Shown here: one piece after another, positions 13,867-21,515 of the stretch
Position numbering within the stretch: position 1 is the stretch's first letter
Layout of the letters: each line of letters begins with the position of its first letter
Source: UBA8337 sp965657665
GTDB taxonomy: Bacteria; Pseudomonadota; Alphaproteobacteria; RS24
Assembly: GCA_965657665.1 (NCBI GenBank)
Contig: CBFHPF010000004.1
Coordinates: forward strand, 1-29,956
Length of the DNA: 29,956 nucleotides
Direction of reading: 5' to 3'
The notes under the pieces: model-generated
Database searches by the model: none
The model's input: only the letters and a program-made list of their open reading frames with translations
Told to the model about the DNA's origin: nothing
Translations under genes and position numbers: made by a program

Positions 13867-16155
13867 ATGACATTGCCCCATTTTACAAATACCGCTGCGC
13901 CGGAAATCAAAGTGCCTGAGAAATATAACCTCGGGGAAACCTTGCATAAATTCGAGTTTTCGACCGGAGATGCTGAGGGAAAAGTAAAATTTTCTATGGT
14001 GGGAGGAAGCACGGAATATCTTGATATTACGAAAAACGGGAAATTATACATTGCTGAAGAATTGCCCCCGACTGTGACAGAGTTAAGCTATGCAGTCTCA
14101 GTCAGCTTTCGAGAAGCAGGACAAGAAGATTGGGAGTATTTTGAACTTGAAACATTCACCATAAAAATCGATACGCCGCCGGTTTTAACCGTCACGCAAG
14201 GCGACGCGGCGACAGAAAATGCTGCTCTCAACACGGTGGTTGGCACATATAAAGTTACTGACGCAAATGATGATAACTGGACCGTGTGGGTTGAAGAGAA
14301 ATATGAAGATATTTTCAGCCTGCGCGGTGGCAAAATAAAAATCAAAGACCCGGCTGCTTTTGACTTTGAAACGCTGGATGGTGTGCGGTCAGAGGACGGT
14401 AAAACCAAAACCATTTCGGTTAAAGTCACCGCATTGTCTCGCCATGATGGCTATAAAACCAAAAGTGACGAAGAAATCATCGAAATAAAAATTACTGATG
14501 ACGGTGAGCCGGAACTGGTGCTCCGAGATTTCGATATTTTCAATAATGAGTTCGTGCTCCAGCGAAGCCATGAAGAAAATGAAACAATTGGCAATATCAA
14601 GCTAGCAGGCTTTGACGACGTCGGTGCTGTCGAATTAGTCGTCAAATCATCAGACAAGAAGTCAGAGTCGCTGCGCTTCGGGATTGATGACGATGGTAAC
14701 TTGAAACTGTTGCAAGCACTTGATGATGGCAAAGATGGCTATTTGATTTATGTGCAAGCGTTTGTCGGCGGTGAGAAGAAAGTCGAGCGCGAAATCATCC
14801 TGAATGTGAATGATATTTCTCTGGATGATGACGAAGCGTCCACTGACCTCGACGATGAAGTCATTCAGCAAAGCGGTGATTATAAGGTGAAGTTTGTTTT
14901 TGGCCGCGATGGCGACAACCAAAAGCTGAATCTGGAGAAAAACCAAGAGGGCGAAGGCACATACGGCACTTGGCGCGTCAATGATTTGGGCAAAATGCAC
15001 TATGTACCAAAAGCTGATTTGGACTTCGGCAAAGCCAATGAACTGATCGAAACCATTTCGGTTAAGCTAACTGACGGGCGCGGCGGCACAATTTCGCAAG
15101 ATGTGACAGTGACGATTAGAGCGGCCATTCAAATTAATGGCAATCTTACAGCGCGCGAAGACAGCCCCTTGCACCCCGAAGGTAGCCTCGAAGCTCTTTT
15201 GGCCGATGGAAATTATAAGCTGCGGATTAAACCGACCGACAGCGACAAAGACGCGCCCGAAATCACCGGCGATGGCGAAACAGAAATTGAGGGCACTTAC
15301 GGCAGCCTATTCATCAACACCAACGGCACTTGGCGCTATGAGGTGGATAATGAAAATAGCGACGTGGAAAAGCTGGACGGCGATGATGACGACACAGACG
15401 GCGCAATCGGCCAATTAACCGAAAGCTTCACCGCCACCTTTACCAATGGCGGCAAAACCCTAACCCGCACCCTGCAGTTCACCATAGATGGCGGCACGGA
15501 TTTTTATTTTAAGGGGAATAGGGAAGTCGTGAATGTGCGCCAACCGCTCGATTTGCGTATAAATGGCGACGACTTATCGCTGCATAATAACAGTGAGTTC
15601 CTGATGGTACGCCGCAATACTAACGGCGGAGAGGGCGATGATGTACTGATTGGCCGCACGGGGTTTGACACGATGTACGGCAACAATGGCAATGATATTC
15701 TGTTTGGTGACGACGCGAGAGATCACCTCTATGGTGGTCGTGGCGATGATGTGCTGATTGGTGGCGGCGGGACTGATTGGCTTTATGGTGCTTCAGGCAA
15801 TGATATTTTTGTTCTCGGCGCAGCTGATGAAGGCCTCGATACTGTTGAGGATTTCGGTTCTGCGGTTGACCGTATTCGGGTTGATGTATCCGACAGCCAA
15901 AAAACCACCATTGAAGCCCTAAGCAGTGATGATGCCAAATTGGCTAAACTACAAGAAGCGGCGCAAATTCGCTGGACGAACGACAGTGATTATCAGGGCC
16001 AAAGCACAGGCTTCAACGATACCATCATCTATAGAATTATCGGTGTGGCAGATGACGCCGAAAACCGCCCTGAAAATGATGCCAATGATGTCGCCATCAT
16101 GGTGCTAGACGAATCTAGCTGGACATTAACCATCGACATGTTCGATATTGTTTAA
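13867..16155 (+). CDS. RTX protein with cadherin/VCBS-like domains, probable type I secretion substrate
   Basis: A 762-residue acidic protein. The start is ATG 13867 (MTLPHFTN) behind GGGAGGAAAG (13854-13863); the frame stays open for 12 codons upstream. There is no N-terminal signal peptide. Residues about 12-315 form three beta-rich cadherin-like segments. About 320-550 resemble VCBS repeats, with paired EGTYGTWRVND and EGTYGSLFINTNGTWRYEVDN signatures and an aspartate-rich turn. Residues 587-651 carry glycine-aspartate RTX motifs such as GGEGDDVLIG, NGNDILFG and GRGDDVLIG, which bind calcium in this family. The last about 110 residues are repeat-free and end in DMFDIV, like the acidic-hydrophobic end of many type I secretion signals. 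No transporter genes (ABC, membrane-fusion, TolC) are in the window. It lies 97 bases after the protease lipoprotein and is probably its functional partner. An adhesin or surface-layer role is likely but unproven. Confidence 0.85.
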   Translation: MTLPHFTNTAAPEIKVPEKYNLGETLHKFEFSTGDAEGKVKFSMVGGSTEYLDITKNGKLYIAEELPPTVTELSYAVSVSFREAGQEDWEYFELETFTIKIDTPPVLTVTQGDAATENAALNTVVGTYKVTDANDDNWTVWVEEKYEDIFSLRGGKIKIKDPAAFDFETLDGVRSEDGKTKTISVKVTALSRHDGYKTKSDEEIIEIKITDDGEPELVLRDFDIFNNEFVLQRSHEENETIGNIKLAGFDDVGAVELVVKSSDKKSESLRFGIDDDGNLKLLQALDDGKDGYLIYVQAFVGGEKKVEREIILNVNDISLDDDEASTDLDDEVIQQSGDYKVKFVFGRDGDNQKLNLEKNQEGEGTYGTWRVNDLGKMHYVPKADLDFGKANELIETISVKLTDGRGGTISQDVTVTIRAAIQINGNLTAREDSPLHPEGSLEALLADGNYKLRIKPTDSDKDAPEITGDGETEIEGTYGSLFINTNGTWRYEVDNENSDVEKLDGDDDDTDGAIGQLTESFTATFTNGGKTLTRTLQFTIDGGTDFYFKGNREVVNVRQPLDLRINGDDLSLHNNSEFLMVRRNTNGGEGDDVLIGRTGFDTMYGNNGNDILFGDDARDHLYGGRGDDVLIGGGGTDWLYGASGNDIFVLGAADEGLDTVEDFGSAVDRIRVDVSDSQKTTIEALSSDDAKLAKLQEAAQIRWTNDSDYQGQSTGFNDTIIYRIIGVADDAENRPENDANDVAIMVLDESSWTLTIDMFDIV

Positions 16156-16176
16156 GCTGGCTAGTGCTTTTAGCCC

Positions 16177-16204
16177 GCATTTTCTGCGCTATCAAAGCGG
16201 TTAA
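16177..16204 (+). repeat. Right copy of the ctaA-tail direct repeat (ctaA remnant)
   Basis: This 28-base stretch lies 21 bases after the RTX stop codon. It matches the last 28 bases of ctaA at 25 positions and still reads HFLRYQSG and TAA in one frame, where CtaA ends HFLRYQRA and TAA. One mismatch is synonymous (TTT/TTC). It is not part of any complete gene and looks like the displaced original end of ctaA. Confidence 0.75.
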
Positions 16205-16337
16205 GCATACGGTAAATAATTACCAAATTTACAAGCTATTGATTTAGTATGATAAAATCATGCAATACGCGCTTGCCTAATGCGGGCTGGCGGCGTAAAA
16301 CAGCGCATGTTTTGAGCAGGCCAATTCCGGCCTCGTT
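16205..16337 (+). promoter_or_regulatory. AT-rich leader region upstream of rplM with small hairpins
   Basis: This gap has no gene. It holds GGTAA-ATAA-TTACC and ATGAT-AAA-ATCAT mini-hairpins in its AT-rich first half. Near the gene it holds AGGCC (16318-16322) paired with GGCCT (16329-16333) around AATTCC. A promoter for rplM-rpsI is expected here, but no pair of hexamers with good spacing stands out. The last hairpin could be a ribosomal-protein leader element. Confidence 0.35.
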
Positions 16338-16349
16338 ATGGGAAACGTT

Positions 16350-16811
16350 ATGAAGACTTATTCTGCCAAACCGGCTGACATTGAGAAGAAGTGGATTCTC
16401 ATCGATGCCGAAAATATGGTTGTTGGGCGTTTGGCCGCAATCATTGCAACGCGTTTGCGCGGCAAGCATTTGCCGACTTTCACCCCGCATATGGATTGTG
16501 GCGACAACGTCATCGTCGTTAATGCTGATAAGGTGAAGTTCACCGGTAAAAAGCTGTCGGACAAGAAATATTATCGCCACACCGGTTATCCGGGCGGCAT
16601 CAAGGAAACCACACCGGCGAAAGTGCTGGAAGGTAATTTCCCTGAGCGCGTCGTCGAGATGGCGGTTAAGCGCATGCTGCCGCGTGGCCCGCTGGCCCGT
16701 CAGCAATTGAGCAATCTGAAGGTTTATGCCGGTGGTGAACACCCGCATGAGGCTCAATCGCCTGAAAAACTCGATGTAGCGGCGATGAACGCCAAGAATG
16801 TGAGGGCCTAA
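16350..16811 (+). CDS. rplM: 50S ribosomal protein L13
   Basis: L13 is an early-assembling protein of the large ribosomal subunit. The chosen ATG 16350 gives MKTYSAKPADIEKKW, the usual alphaproteobacterial beginning, with GGGA (16340-16343) as ribosome-binding site; an ATG four codons upstream (16338) is in frame but would place the site worse. The 153 residues show IDAENMVVGRLAAIIATRLRGKH, DNVIVVNADKVKFTGKK and the signature MAVKRMLPRGPLARQQLSNLKVYAGGEHPHEAQ. rpsI starts one base after the stop. Confidence 0.96.
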   Translation: MKTYSAKPADIEKKWILIDAENMVVGRLAAIIATRLRGKHLPTFTPHMDCGDNVIVVNADKVKFTGKKLSDKKYYRHTGYPGGIKETTPAKVLEGNFPERVVEMAVKRMLPRGPLARQQLSNLKVYAGGEHPHEAQSPEKLDVAAMNAKNVRA

Positions 16812-16812
16812 C

Positions 16813-17322
16813 ATGTCTGAGACAACAGAAACCACACTGGAAAATCTCGATACCGCCATGGCCGGCACACCTGCCGATGCGGGCACTGTCGGGAGCGTTG
16901 CTGCCGGTACACCAACCGAGCCGCAAATCGACGCCCAAGGCCGCGCTTATGCGACCGGCAAACGTAAAAACGCCATTGCGCGTGTTTGGATTAAGCCGGG
17001 CAGCGGTGTCATCACGGTTAATGGCAAAGACGAAACAACTTTCTTCGCGCGCCCCGTGCTGCGCATGATTTTGCGTCAGCCTTTGGTTGCCGCCGAGCGT
17101 GACGGTCAGTTTGACGTTGTCGCCACGGTGAGTGGCGGCGGTCTTTCCGGTCAAGCCGGTGCCGTGCGTCATGGTTTGTCAAAAGCACTGACTTACTACG
17201 AGCCGGGCCTGCGCGGCGTGCTGAAAAAAGGCGGCTTCCTGACACGCGACAGCCGTGTTGTTGAACGTAAGAAATACGGTCGTGCGAAAGCCCGTCGTAG
17301 CTTCCAGTTCTCGAAACGTTAA
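16813..17322 (+). CDS. rpsI: 30S ribosomal protein S9 with long N-terminal extension
   Basis: S9 contacts the P-site tRNA through its C-terminal tail. The 169-residue protein has the full S9 core from YATGKRKNAIARVWIKPG (about residue 46) through GGGLSGQAGAVRHGLSKAL to the basic C-terminus ARRSFQFSKR. Before it comes an acidic, Thr/Ala-rich extension of about 45 residues that is absent from short S9 proteins; extensions of this kind occur in alphaproteobacteria. It is coupled to rplM with a one-base gap and ends just before a strong terminator. Confidence 0.96.
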   Translation: MSETTETTLENLDTAMAGTPADAGTVGSVAAGTPTEPQIDAQGRAYATGKRKNAIARVWIKPGSGVITVNGKDETTFFARPVLRMILRQPLVAAERDGQFDVVATVSGGGLSGQAGAVRHGLSKALTYYEPGLRGVLKKGGFLTRDSRVVERKKYGRAKARRSFQFSKR

Positions 17323-17344
17323 GCCTCATCCTTTTTGGGGAAAG

Positions 17345-17371
17345 AAAAAGGGGCTTTTTGGCCCCTTTTTT
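17345..17371 (+). terminator. Rho-independent terminator after rplM-rpsI
   Basis: AAAAAGGGGC (17345-17354) pairs with GCCCCTTTTT (17361-17370) around a six-base loop, and the T-run continues. It lies 22 bases after the rpsI stop and ends the ribosomal operon. Confidence 0.92.
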
Positions 17372-17407
17372 GTTATTAAGGCTATGCAATTTTGAAAGAG
17401 GGATTCG

Positions 17408-17881
17408 ATGTCTGAAACAATTCCAGGCAGTGATATTACCATCACCGAGATTATGGATTTCCTGCCGCACCGGTACCCGTGTTTGCTGGTCGACCGTGTC
17501 GTTGAAATGGATGGCGAACAGTCCGGCGTGGGCATTAAAAATGTAACCGCCTCTGAGCCTTGGTTTACCGGACATTTTCCGGGCAATCCGGTGTTTCCCG
17601 GCGTTTTGATTATTGAGGCGATTGCGCAAGTGTCGGCTATTTTGGTGTTGTCGAACGCCAAAAACAGCGGCAATCCGATTGAGACCAAACTGATTTACTT
17701 CATGACGGTTGACAAGGTGCGCTTTCGCCATCCGGTAACACCGGGCGACCAGATGCGCATTCATGTGACGCAAATTCGGCGGCGCGGTATGGCGTATAAA
17801 TTTAAGGGCGAGGTTTTCGTCGACGGCAAATTAATGGCTGAAGGTGAAATTATGGCGGTCAATCACGACCCCGAAGCATAA
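17408..17881 (+). CDS. fabZ: 3-hydroxyacyl-[acyl-carrier-protein] dehydratase, stand-alone FabZ
   Basis: FabZ removes water from 3-hydroxyacyl-ACP in fatty-acid elongation. The 157-residue hotdog protein has FLPHRYPCLLVDRV (18-31) and GHFPGNPVFPGVLIIEA (55-71), with the expected catalytic His56 and Glu70. An AGAGGGA ribosome-binding site lies just upstream of ATG 17408. The usual neighbours of fabZ (lpxD, lpxA) are missing. Here it stands alone between the rpsI terminator and argC, so it may be a second copy or a relocated gene. The wider hotdog superfamily has many thioesterases, but the FabZ motifs are clear. Confidence 0.9.
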   Translation: MSETIPGSDITITEIMDFLPHRYPCLLVDRVVEMDGEQSGVGIKNVTASEPWFTGHFPGNPVFPGVLIIEAIAQVSAILVLSNAKNSGNPIETKLIYFMTVDKVRFRHPVTPGDQMRIHVTQIRRRGMAYKFKGEVFVDGKLMAEGEIMAVNHDPEA

Positions 17882-17929
17882 ACAGCCGATGCGCGAAACG
17901 CATCAATAGGGCACTGAAACAGGCAGAAG

Positions 17930-18973
17930 ATGAGCACGAGTAAGATTAAAATCGGCATTATCGGTGCGTCGGGATATACCGGCGCCGATGCCGTGCGTCT
18001 GCTTTCCGCTCATCCGAAAGTTGAGATTTCTGTGCTGACCGGCAATGCCCATGCAGGCAAGGCTTTGGCTGATATCTATCCGCAATTTGGCGCGGTGGAT
18101 GCGCCCGATTTGATTAAAGCGGAAGATGCGGATTGGTGGAAAACCGATGCGGTGATTTGCGGCCTGCCGCACTCAACCGCGCAAGATGTTATCGGCACTC
18201 TGCCAAGCCATTTGCGGATTGTTGATATGTCGGCGGATTTTCGGCTGCGCAATCCTGACACTTACGCCGAGTGGTATGGTCGCGACCATAGTAATCAGAA
18301 CATGCTGGCTGAGGCGGTTTATGGCCTGTCTGAGCACTATCATGACGCGATTAAAGCGGCACGGCTGGTGGCTTGCCCCGGATGTTATCCGACAGCGGCC
18401 TTGAGCGCGCTCTTGCCGCTGGTCAATGCCGGTCTTATCAGCACACAAGATTTGATTATTGATGCCAAATCAGGCGTCACCGGTGCGGGGCGCAGCTTGA
18501 AAGAGCAAAACTTGTTTTCAGAAGTGGCCGAAGGCATGAACGCTTATGGTGTTGCCGGTCATCGGCATGCACCGGAAATTGAGCAAGAAGTTGCTAAAGC
18601 CGCCGGTCTTGATGATGTGCGGGTTAATTTCACGCCGCATCTCGTGCCGATGAATCGCGGCGAGTATGTCTCGGTTTATGCCAAGACGGATAAAGGCGCG
18701 AAAGCGGCGGATGTGAAAGCTGCTTGGCAGGAATTTTATGCCGATAAGCCGTTTGTGCGGGTGGTTGATGACGCCCCCGCCACGCGGCATGTGCGCGGGT
18801 CTAATTATTGCTTATTGTCGGCCTTTGATGACCGGATTGACGGGCGGGTGATTTTATTCGCCACGCTGGATAATCTGGTCAAAGGCTCAAGTGGGCAGGC
18901 CGTGCAGAATTTGAATATCATGTTTGGATTTGATGAGACGGAAGGGTTGGGGCAACAGCCGCTTTATCCGTAA
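17930..18973 (+). CDS. argC: N-acetyl-gamma-glutamyl-phosphate reductase
   Basis: ArgC reduces N-acetylglutamyl phosphate to the semialdehyde with NADPH, the third step of arginine synthesis. The 347 residues begin with the Rossmann motif IGIIGASGYTGADAVRLL (8-25) and carry the catalytic Cys152 in LVACPGCYPTAA. Later motifs include DAKSGVTGAGRSLKE and the GHRHAPEIEQE substrate/catalytic segment. The last part (ATLDNLVKGSSGQAVQNLN) is typical. Its place downstream of rplM-rpsI is conserved in alphaproteobacteria. No other arginine gene is nearby. Confidence 0.96.
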   Translation: MSTSKIKIGIIGASGYTGADAVRLLSAHPKVEISVLTGNAHAGKALADIYPQFGAVDAPDLIKAEDADWWKTDAVICGLPHSTAQDVIGTLPSHLRIVDMSADFRLRNPDTYAEWYGRDHSNQNMLAEAVYGLSEHYHDAIKAARLVACPGCYPTAALSALLPLVNAGLISTQDLIIDAKSGVTGAGRSLKEQNLFSEVAEGMNAYGVAGHRHAPEIEQEVAKAAGLDDVRVNFTPHLVPMNRGEYVSVYAKTDKGAKAADVKAAWQEFYADKPFVRVVDDAPATRHVRGSNYCLLSAFDDRIDGRVILFATLDNLVKGSSGQAVQNLNIMFGFDETEGLGQQPLYP

Positions 18974-19036
18974 ACGCCATGCTTATGCCGCATTTGAGGC
19001 AGATAACTGGCTCAACACGATAATGGAAAAGACGAT

Positions 19037-20236
19037 ATGGAACAGGATTTTACCCGTATTCAAAGATTACCACCTTACGTTTTTGAGAGCGTCAATAAGC
19101 TCAAAGCGGAAGCGCGCGCGGCCGGTAAAGATATTATCGATTTCGGCATGGGCAATCCTGACCTGCCGACACCGACCCATATTGTTGAGAAGCTGGTTGA
19201 GACAGTGCGTAACCCGCGCACGCATCGCTATTCAGCCTCAAAAGGTATTCCGGGCTTGCGCAAGGCGCAGGCCAAATATTATGAGCGCCGCTTTGGCGTG
19301 AAGCTCAATCCGGATACTGAAATTATCGCCACGCTTGGCTCGAAAGAAGGTTTCGCCAATATGGCGCAGGCCATCACCAATCCGGGCGATGTGATTTTGG
19401 TGCCTAATCCGACTTATCCGATTCACGCCTTTGGGTTCATTATTTCCGGCGCGACGATTAATCATCTGCCCAATCATCCGGGTACTGATTTTTTCAAAGT
19501 GCTGGATGATGCGGTTTCCAATTCGCATCCCAAGCCGAAAGCGTTGGTGTTGAATTATCCGGGCAATCCGACCGCGGAGGTAAAAGACCTCGATTTTTAC
19601 AAAGAAATCGTCGCCTATGCCAAAAAGCATGACATTATTTTGCTGTCAGATTTGGCCTATGCCGAGATTTACTTCGATGAAGACAACCCGCCGCCGTCTA
19701 TTTTGCAAATCGATGGCGCGAAAGACATCGCGGTTGAGTTTACCTCGCTGTCGAAAACCTTCTCCATGCCCGGTTGGCGCATGGGCTTTGCGGTTGGCAA
19801 TGAGCGCCTCATCGGTGCGCTGACACGAATTAAGTCTTACCTCGATTATGGCGCGTTTACACCCATTCAGGTGGCTGCTGCGGCGGCGCTTGAAAGCCCT
19901 GACGAAGTTATCGCTGAAATTCGCGCCGTCTATAAAGAACGCCGCGATGTGTTGATTGACGTGTTCCAGCGTGCCGGATGGCATGTGCCTTCGCCGCCTG
20001 CCACTATGTTTGCATGGGCCAAAATTCCCGAGCCGTTCACGCATATGAAGTCGCTCGAATTTTCGACGCTTTTGCTGCAAGAGGCTGATGTGGCGGTGTC
20101 GCCCGGTATCGGCTTTGGTGAATATGGCGATGATTATGTGCGCATCGCGCTGGTGGAAAACGAACAGCGCATCCGCCAGGCAGGGCGCAATTTGAAACGT
20201 TTCTTTGACGCGCATAGCGAAGCTGCGGCTGAATGA
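19037..20236 (+). CDS. alaC: AlaC-type PLP-dependent aminotransferase
   Basis: A 399-residue fold-type I aminotransferase. Visible motifs are DFGMGNPDLPTP (35-46), NPTYPIHAFGF (124-134), NYPGNPTA (173-180, with the PLP-contacting Asn), SDLAYAEIYFD (204-214) and the PLP-lysine segment SLSKTFSMPGWRMG (237-250, Lys240). The family includes glutamate-pyruvate transaminase AlaC and proteins often labelled LL-diaminopimelate aminotransferase; sequence alone does not settle the substrate. ATG 19037 has a weak ribosome-binding site. The 3' end overlaps hom by four bases (ATGA), so translation is coupled, which links it to the aspartate/threonine amino-acid branch. Confidence 0.88.
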   Translation: MEQDFTRIQRLPPYVFESVNKLKAEARAAGKDIIDFGMGNPDLPTPTHIVEKLVETVRNPRTHRYSASKGIPGLRKAQAKYYERRFGVKLNPDTEIIATLGSKEGFANMAQAITNPGDVILVPNPTYPIHAFGFIISGATINHLPNHPGTDFFKVLDDAVSNSHPKPKALVLNYPGNPTAEVKDLDFYKEIVAYAKKHDIILLSDLAYAEIYFDEDNPPPSILQIDGAKDIAVEFTSLSKTFSMPGWRMGFAVGNERLIGALTRIKSYLDYGAFTPIQVAAAAALESPDEVIAEIRAVYKERRDVLIDVFQRAGWHVPSPPATMFAWAKIPEPFTHMKSLEFSTLLLQEADVAVSPGIGFGEYGDDYVRIALVENEQRIRQAGRNLKRFFDAHSEAAAE

Positions 20237-21504
20237 ATAATCCGGTTCGCATAGCTGTTGCAGGTCTTGGTACTGTTGGTGCGACTGTCGCCGCCCGTTT
20301 GTTGGATGGCGCGGTTGCCAATGCTGAGTTGGTGGCCGTCAGCGCACGCGACACTAATCGTGACCGTGGCTGTGATTTATCTGCTGTGCGCTTTGAAACC
20401 GACCCGCTCAATTTGATTGCCGATGATGTTGATGTTGTCGTCGAATTAATGGGCGGCGAGGGCGGCGCGGCTTTGGCACTGGTTGAAAGCGCGCTTCAAA
20501 GCGGCAAGCCTGTTGTCACCGCCAATAAAGCCATGCTGGCGGCGCATGCCGATAAATTGTCAGATTTGTCAGTCGGTCAAAACGTGCCTTTGGCTTTTGA
20601 AGCGGCAGTTGCCGGCGGTATTCCGGTTGTTAAAACCGTGCGCGAGAGCATGGCGGGCAATCGCATTGAGCGTTTGTCGGGCATTTTAAACGGCACGTGT
20701 AATTATATTTTAAGCCGCATGGAAGCCGCAGGTCTTAGTTTTGAAGACGCGCTTAGCGAAGCACAAGATTTGGGCTTTGCTGAGGCCGATCCGTTTTTGG
20801 ATGTATCGGGCACGGATGCCGGTCAGAAGCTGGCGATTTTATCGGCGCTTGCTTTCGGCGTTGCGCCAAATATGGACAATGTCGCGATTACCGGTATTGA
20901 GCAAATCACTGCTCAAGATATCGCTTTTGCAGCGCAGTTCGACAGCGTCATTCGTCTGATTGCCAGTGCCGAAAAACGTGCCGATGGCGTGTTTCATCGG
21001 GTCATGCCGATGCTGGTTCGCAAGTCCGGCACTTTGGCTAATGTGGTTAATGAATTAAACGCGCTGAGCATTGAAGCGCAGCCGGTCGGGCAGGTGTTCT
21101 TGCAAGGGCCGGGCGCAGGCGGCGGAGCGACAGGCTCAGCCGTATTGGGCGATATCGCGGACATCACACAGGGCTTTGGGCGCAATTTATTTGCCGCCAA
21201 AACGTTTGAGATGAAAGAATCAGCGACCGCGTCTGCACCCGATAGCGAATATTACCTGCGTCTCGCCTTGGCTGATAAGCCCGGAAGCATGGCGCAAGCG
21301 ACCCAAATTTTGGCAGAAAACGGCGTTTCTATCGAAGAAGTTGTGCAAAGGTCATCGCAAGCAGGTGACAGTTTTCTTCCTGTAGTCTTTATTACCCACA
21401 AATCCAGTGCGGCGGCGATTGCTGCTGCCGTGGTGGCCTTTGAGGGCCAATCAGAATTTTGTAATGCTGTTTTAGCATTGCCAGTATATGCAGATGATGC
21501 GTAG
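20233..21504 (+). CDS. hom: Homoserine dehydrogenase (with ACT domain)
   Basis: Hom reduces aspartate semialdehyde to homoserine, the branch to threonine and methionine. The 423-residue protein has the nucleotide motif VAGLGTVGATVA (8-19), then VVTANKAMLA, FEAAVAGGIPVVKTVRE and LSGILNGTCNYILSRM in the catalytic domain. A C-terminal ACT domain (about 335-420, from EYYLRLALADKPGSMAQATQILAENGVSIEEVVQRS) probably binds threonine for feedback control. It starts inside the stop codon of the aminotransferase gene and is followed 11 bases later by glpX. Confidence 0.96.
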   Translation: MNNPVRIAVAGLGTVGATVAARLLDGAVANAELVAVSARDTNRDRGCDLSAVRFETDPLNLIADDVDVVVELMGGEGGAALALVESALQSGKPVVTANKAMLAAHADKLSDLSVGQNVPLAFEAAVAGGIPVVKTVRESMAGNRIERLSGILNGTCNYILSRMEAAGLSFEDALSEAQDLGFAEADPFLDVSGTDAGQKLAILSALAFGVAPNMDNVAITGIEQITAQDIAFAAQFDSVIRLIASAEKRADGVFHRVMPMLVRKSGTLANVVNELNALSIEAQPVGQVFLQGPGAGGGATGSAVLGDIADITQGFGRNLFAAKTFEMKESATASAPDSEYYLRLALADKPGSMAQATQILAENGVSIEEVVQRSSQAGDSFLPVVFITHKSSAAAIAAAVVAFEGQSEFCNAVLALPVYADDA

Positions 21505-21515
21505 GAGATAAGCGT

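Noticed and set aside
11220..16176. Accessory segment as a transposon or prophage fragment
   Set aside because: There is no transposase, integrase, terminal inverted repeat or phage gene. Only the ctaA-tail direct repeat marks the edges.
17018..17773. Minus-strand frame spanning the rpsI end, its terminator and fabZ
   Set aside because: It runs across a strong terminator and two well-supported genes and has no recognisable domain.
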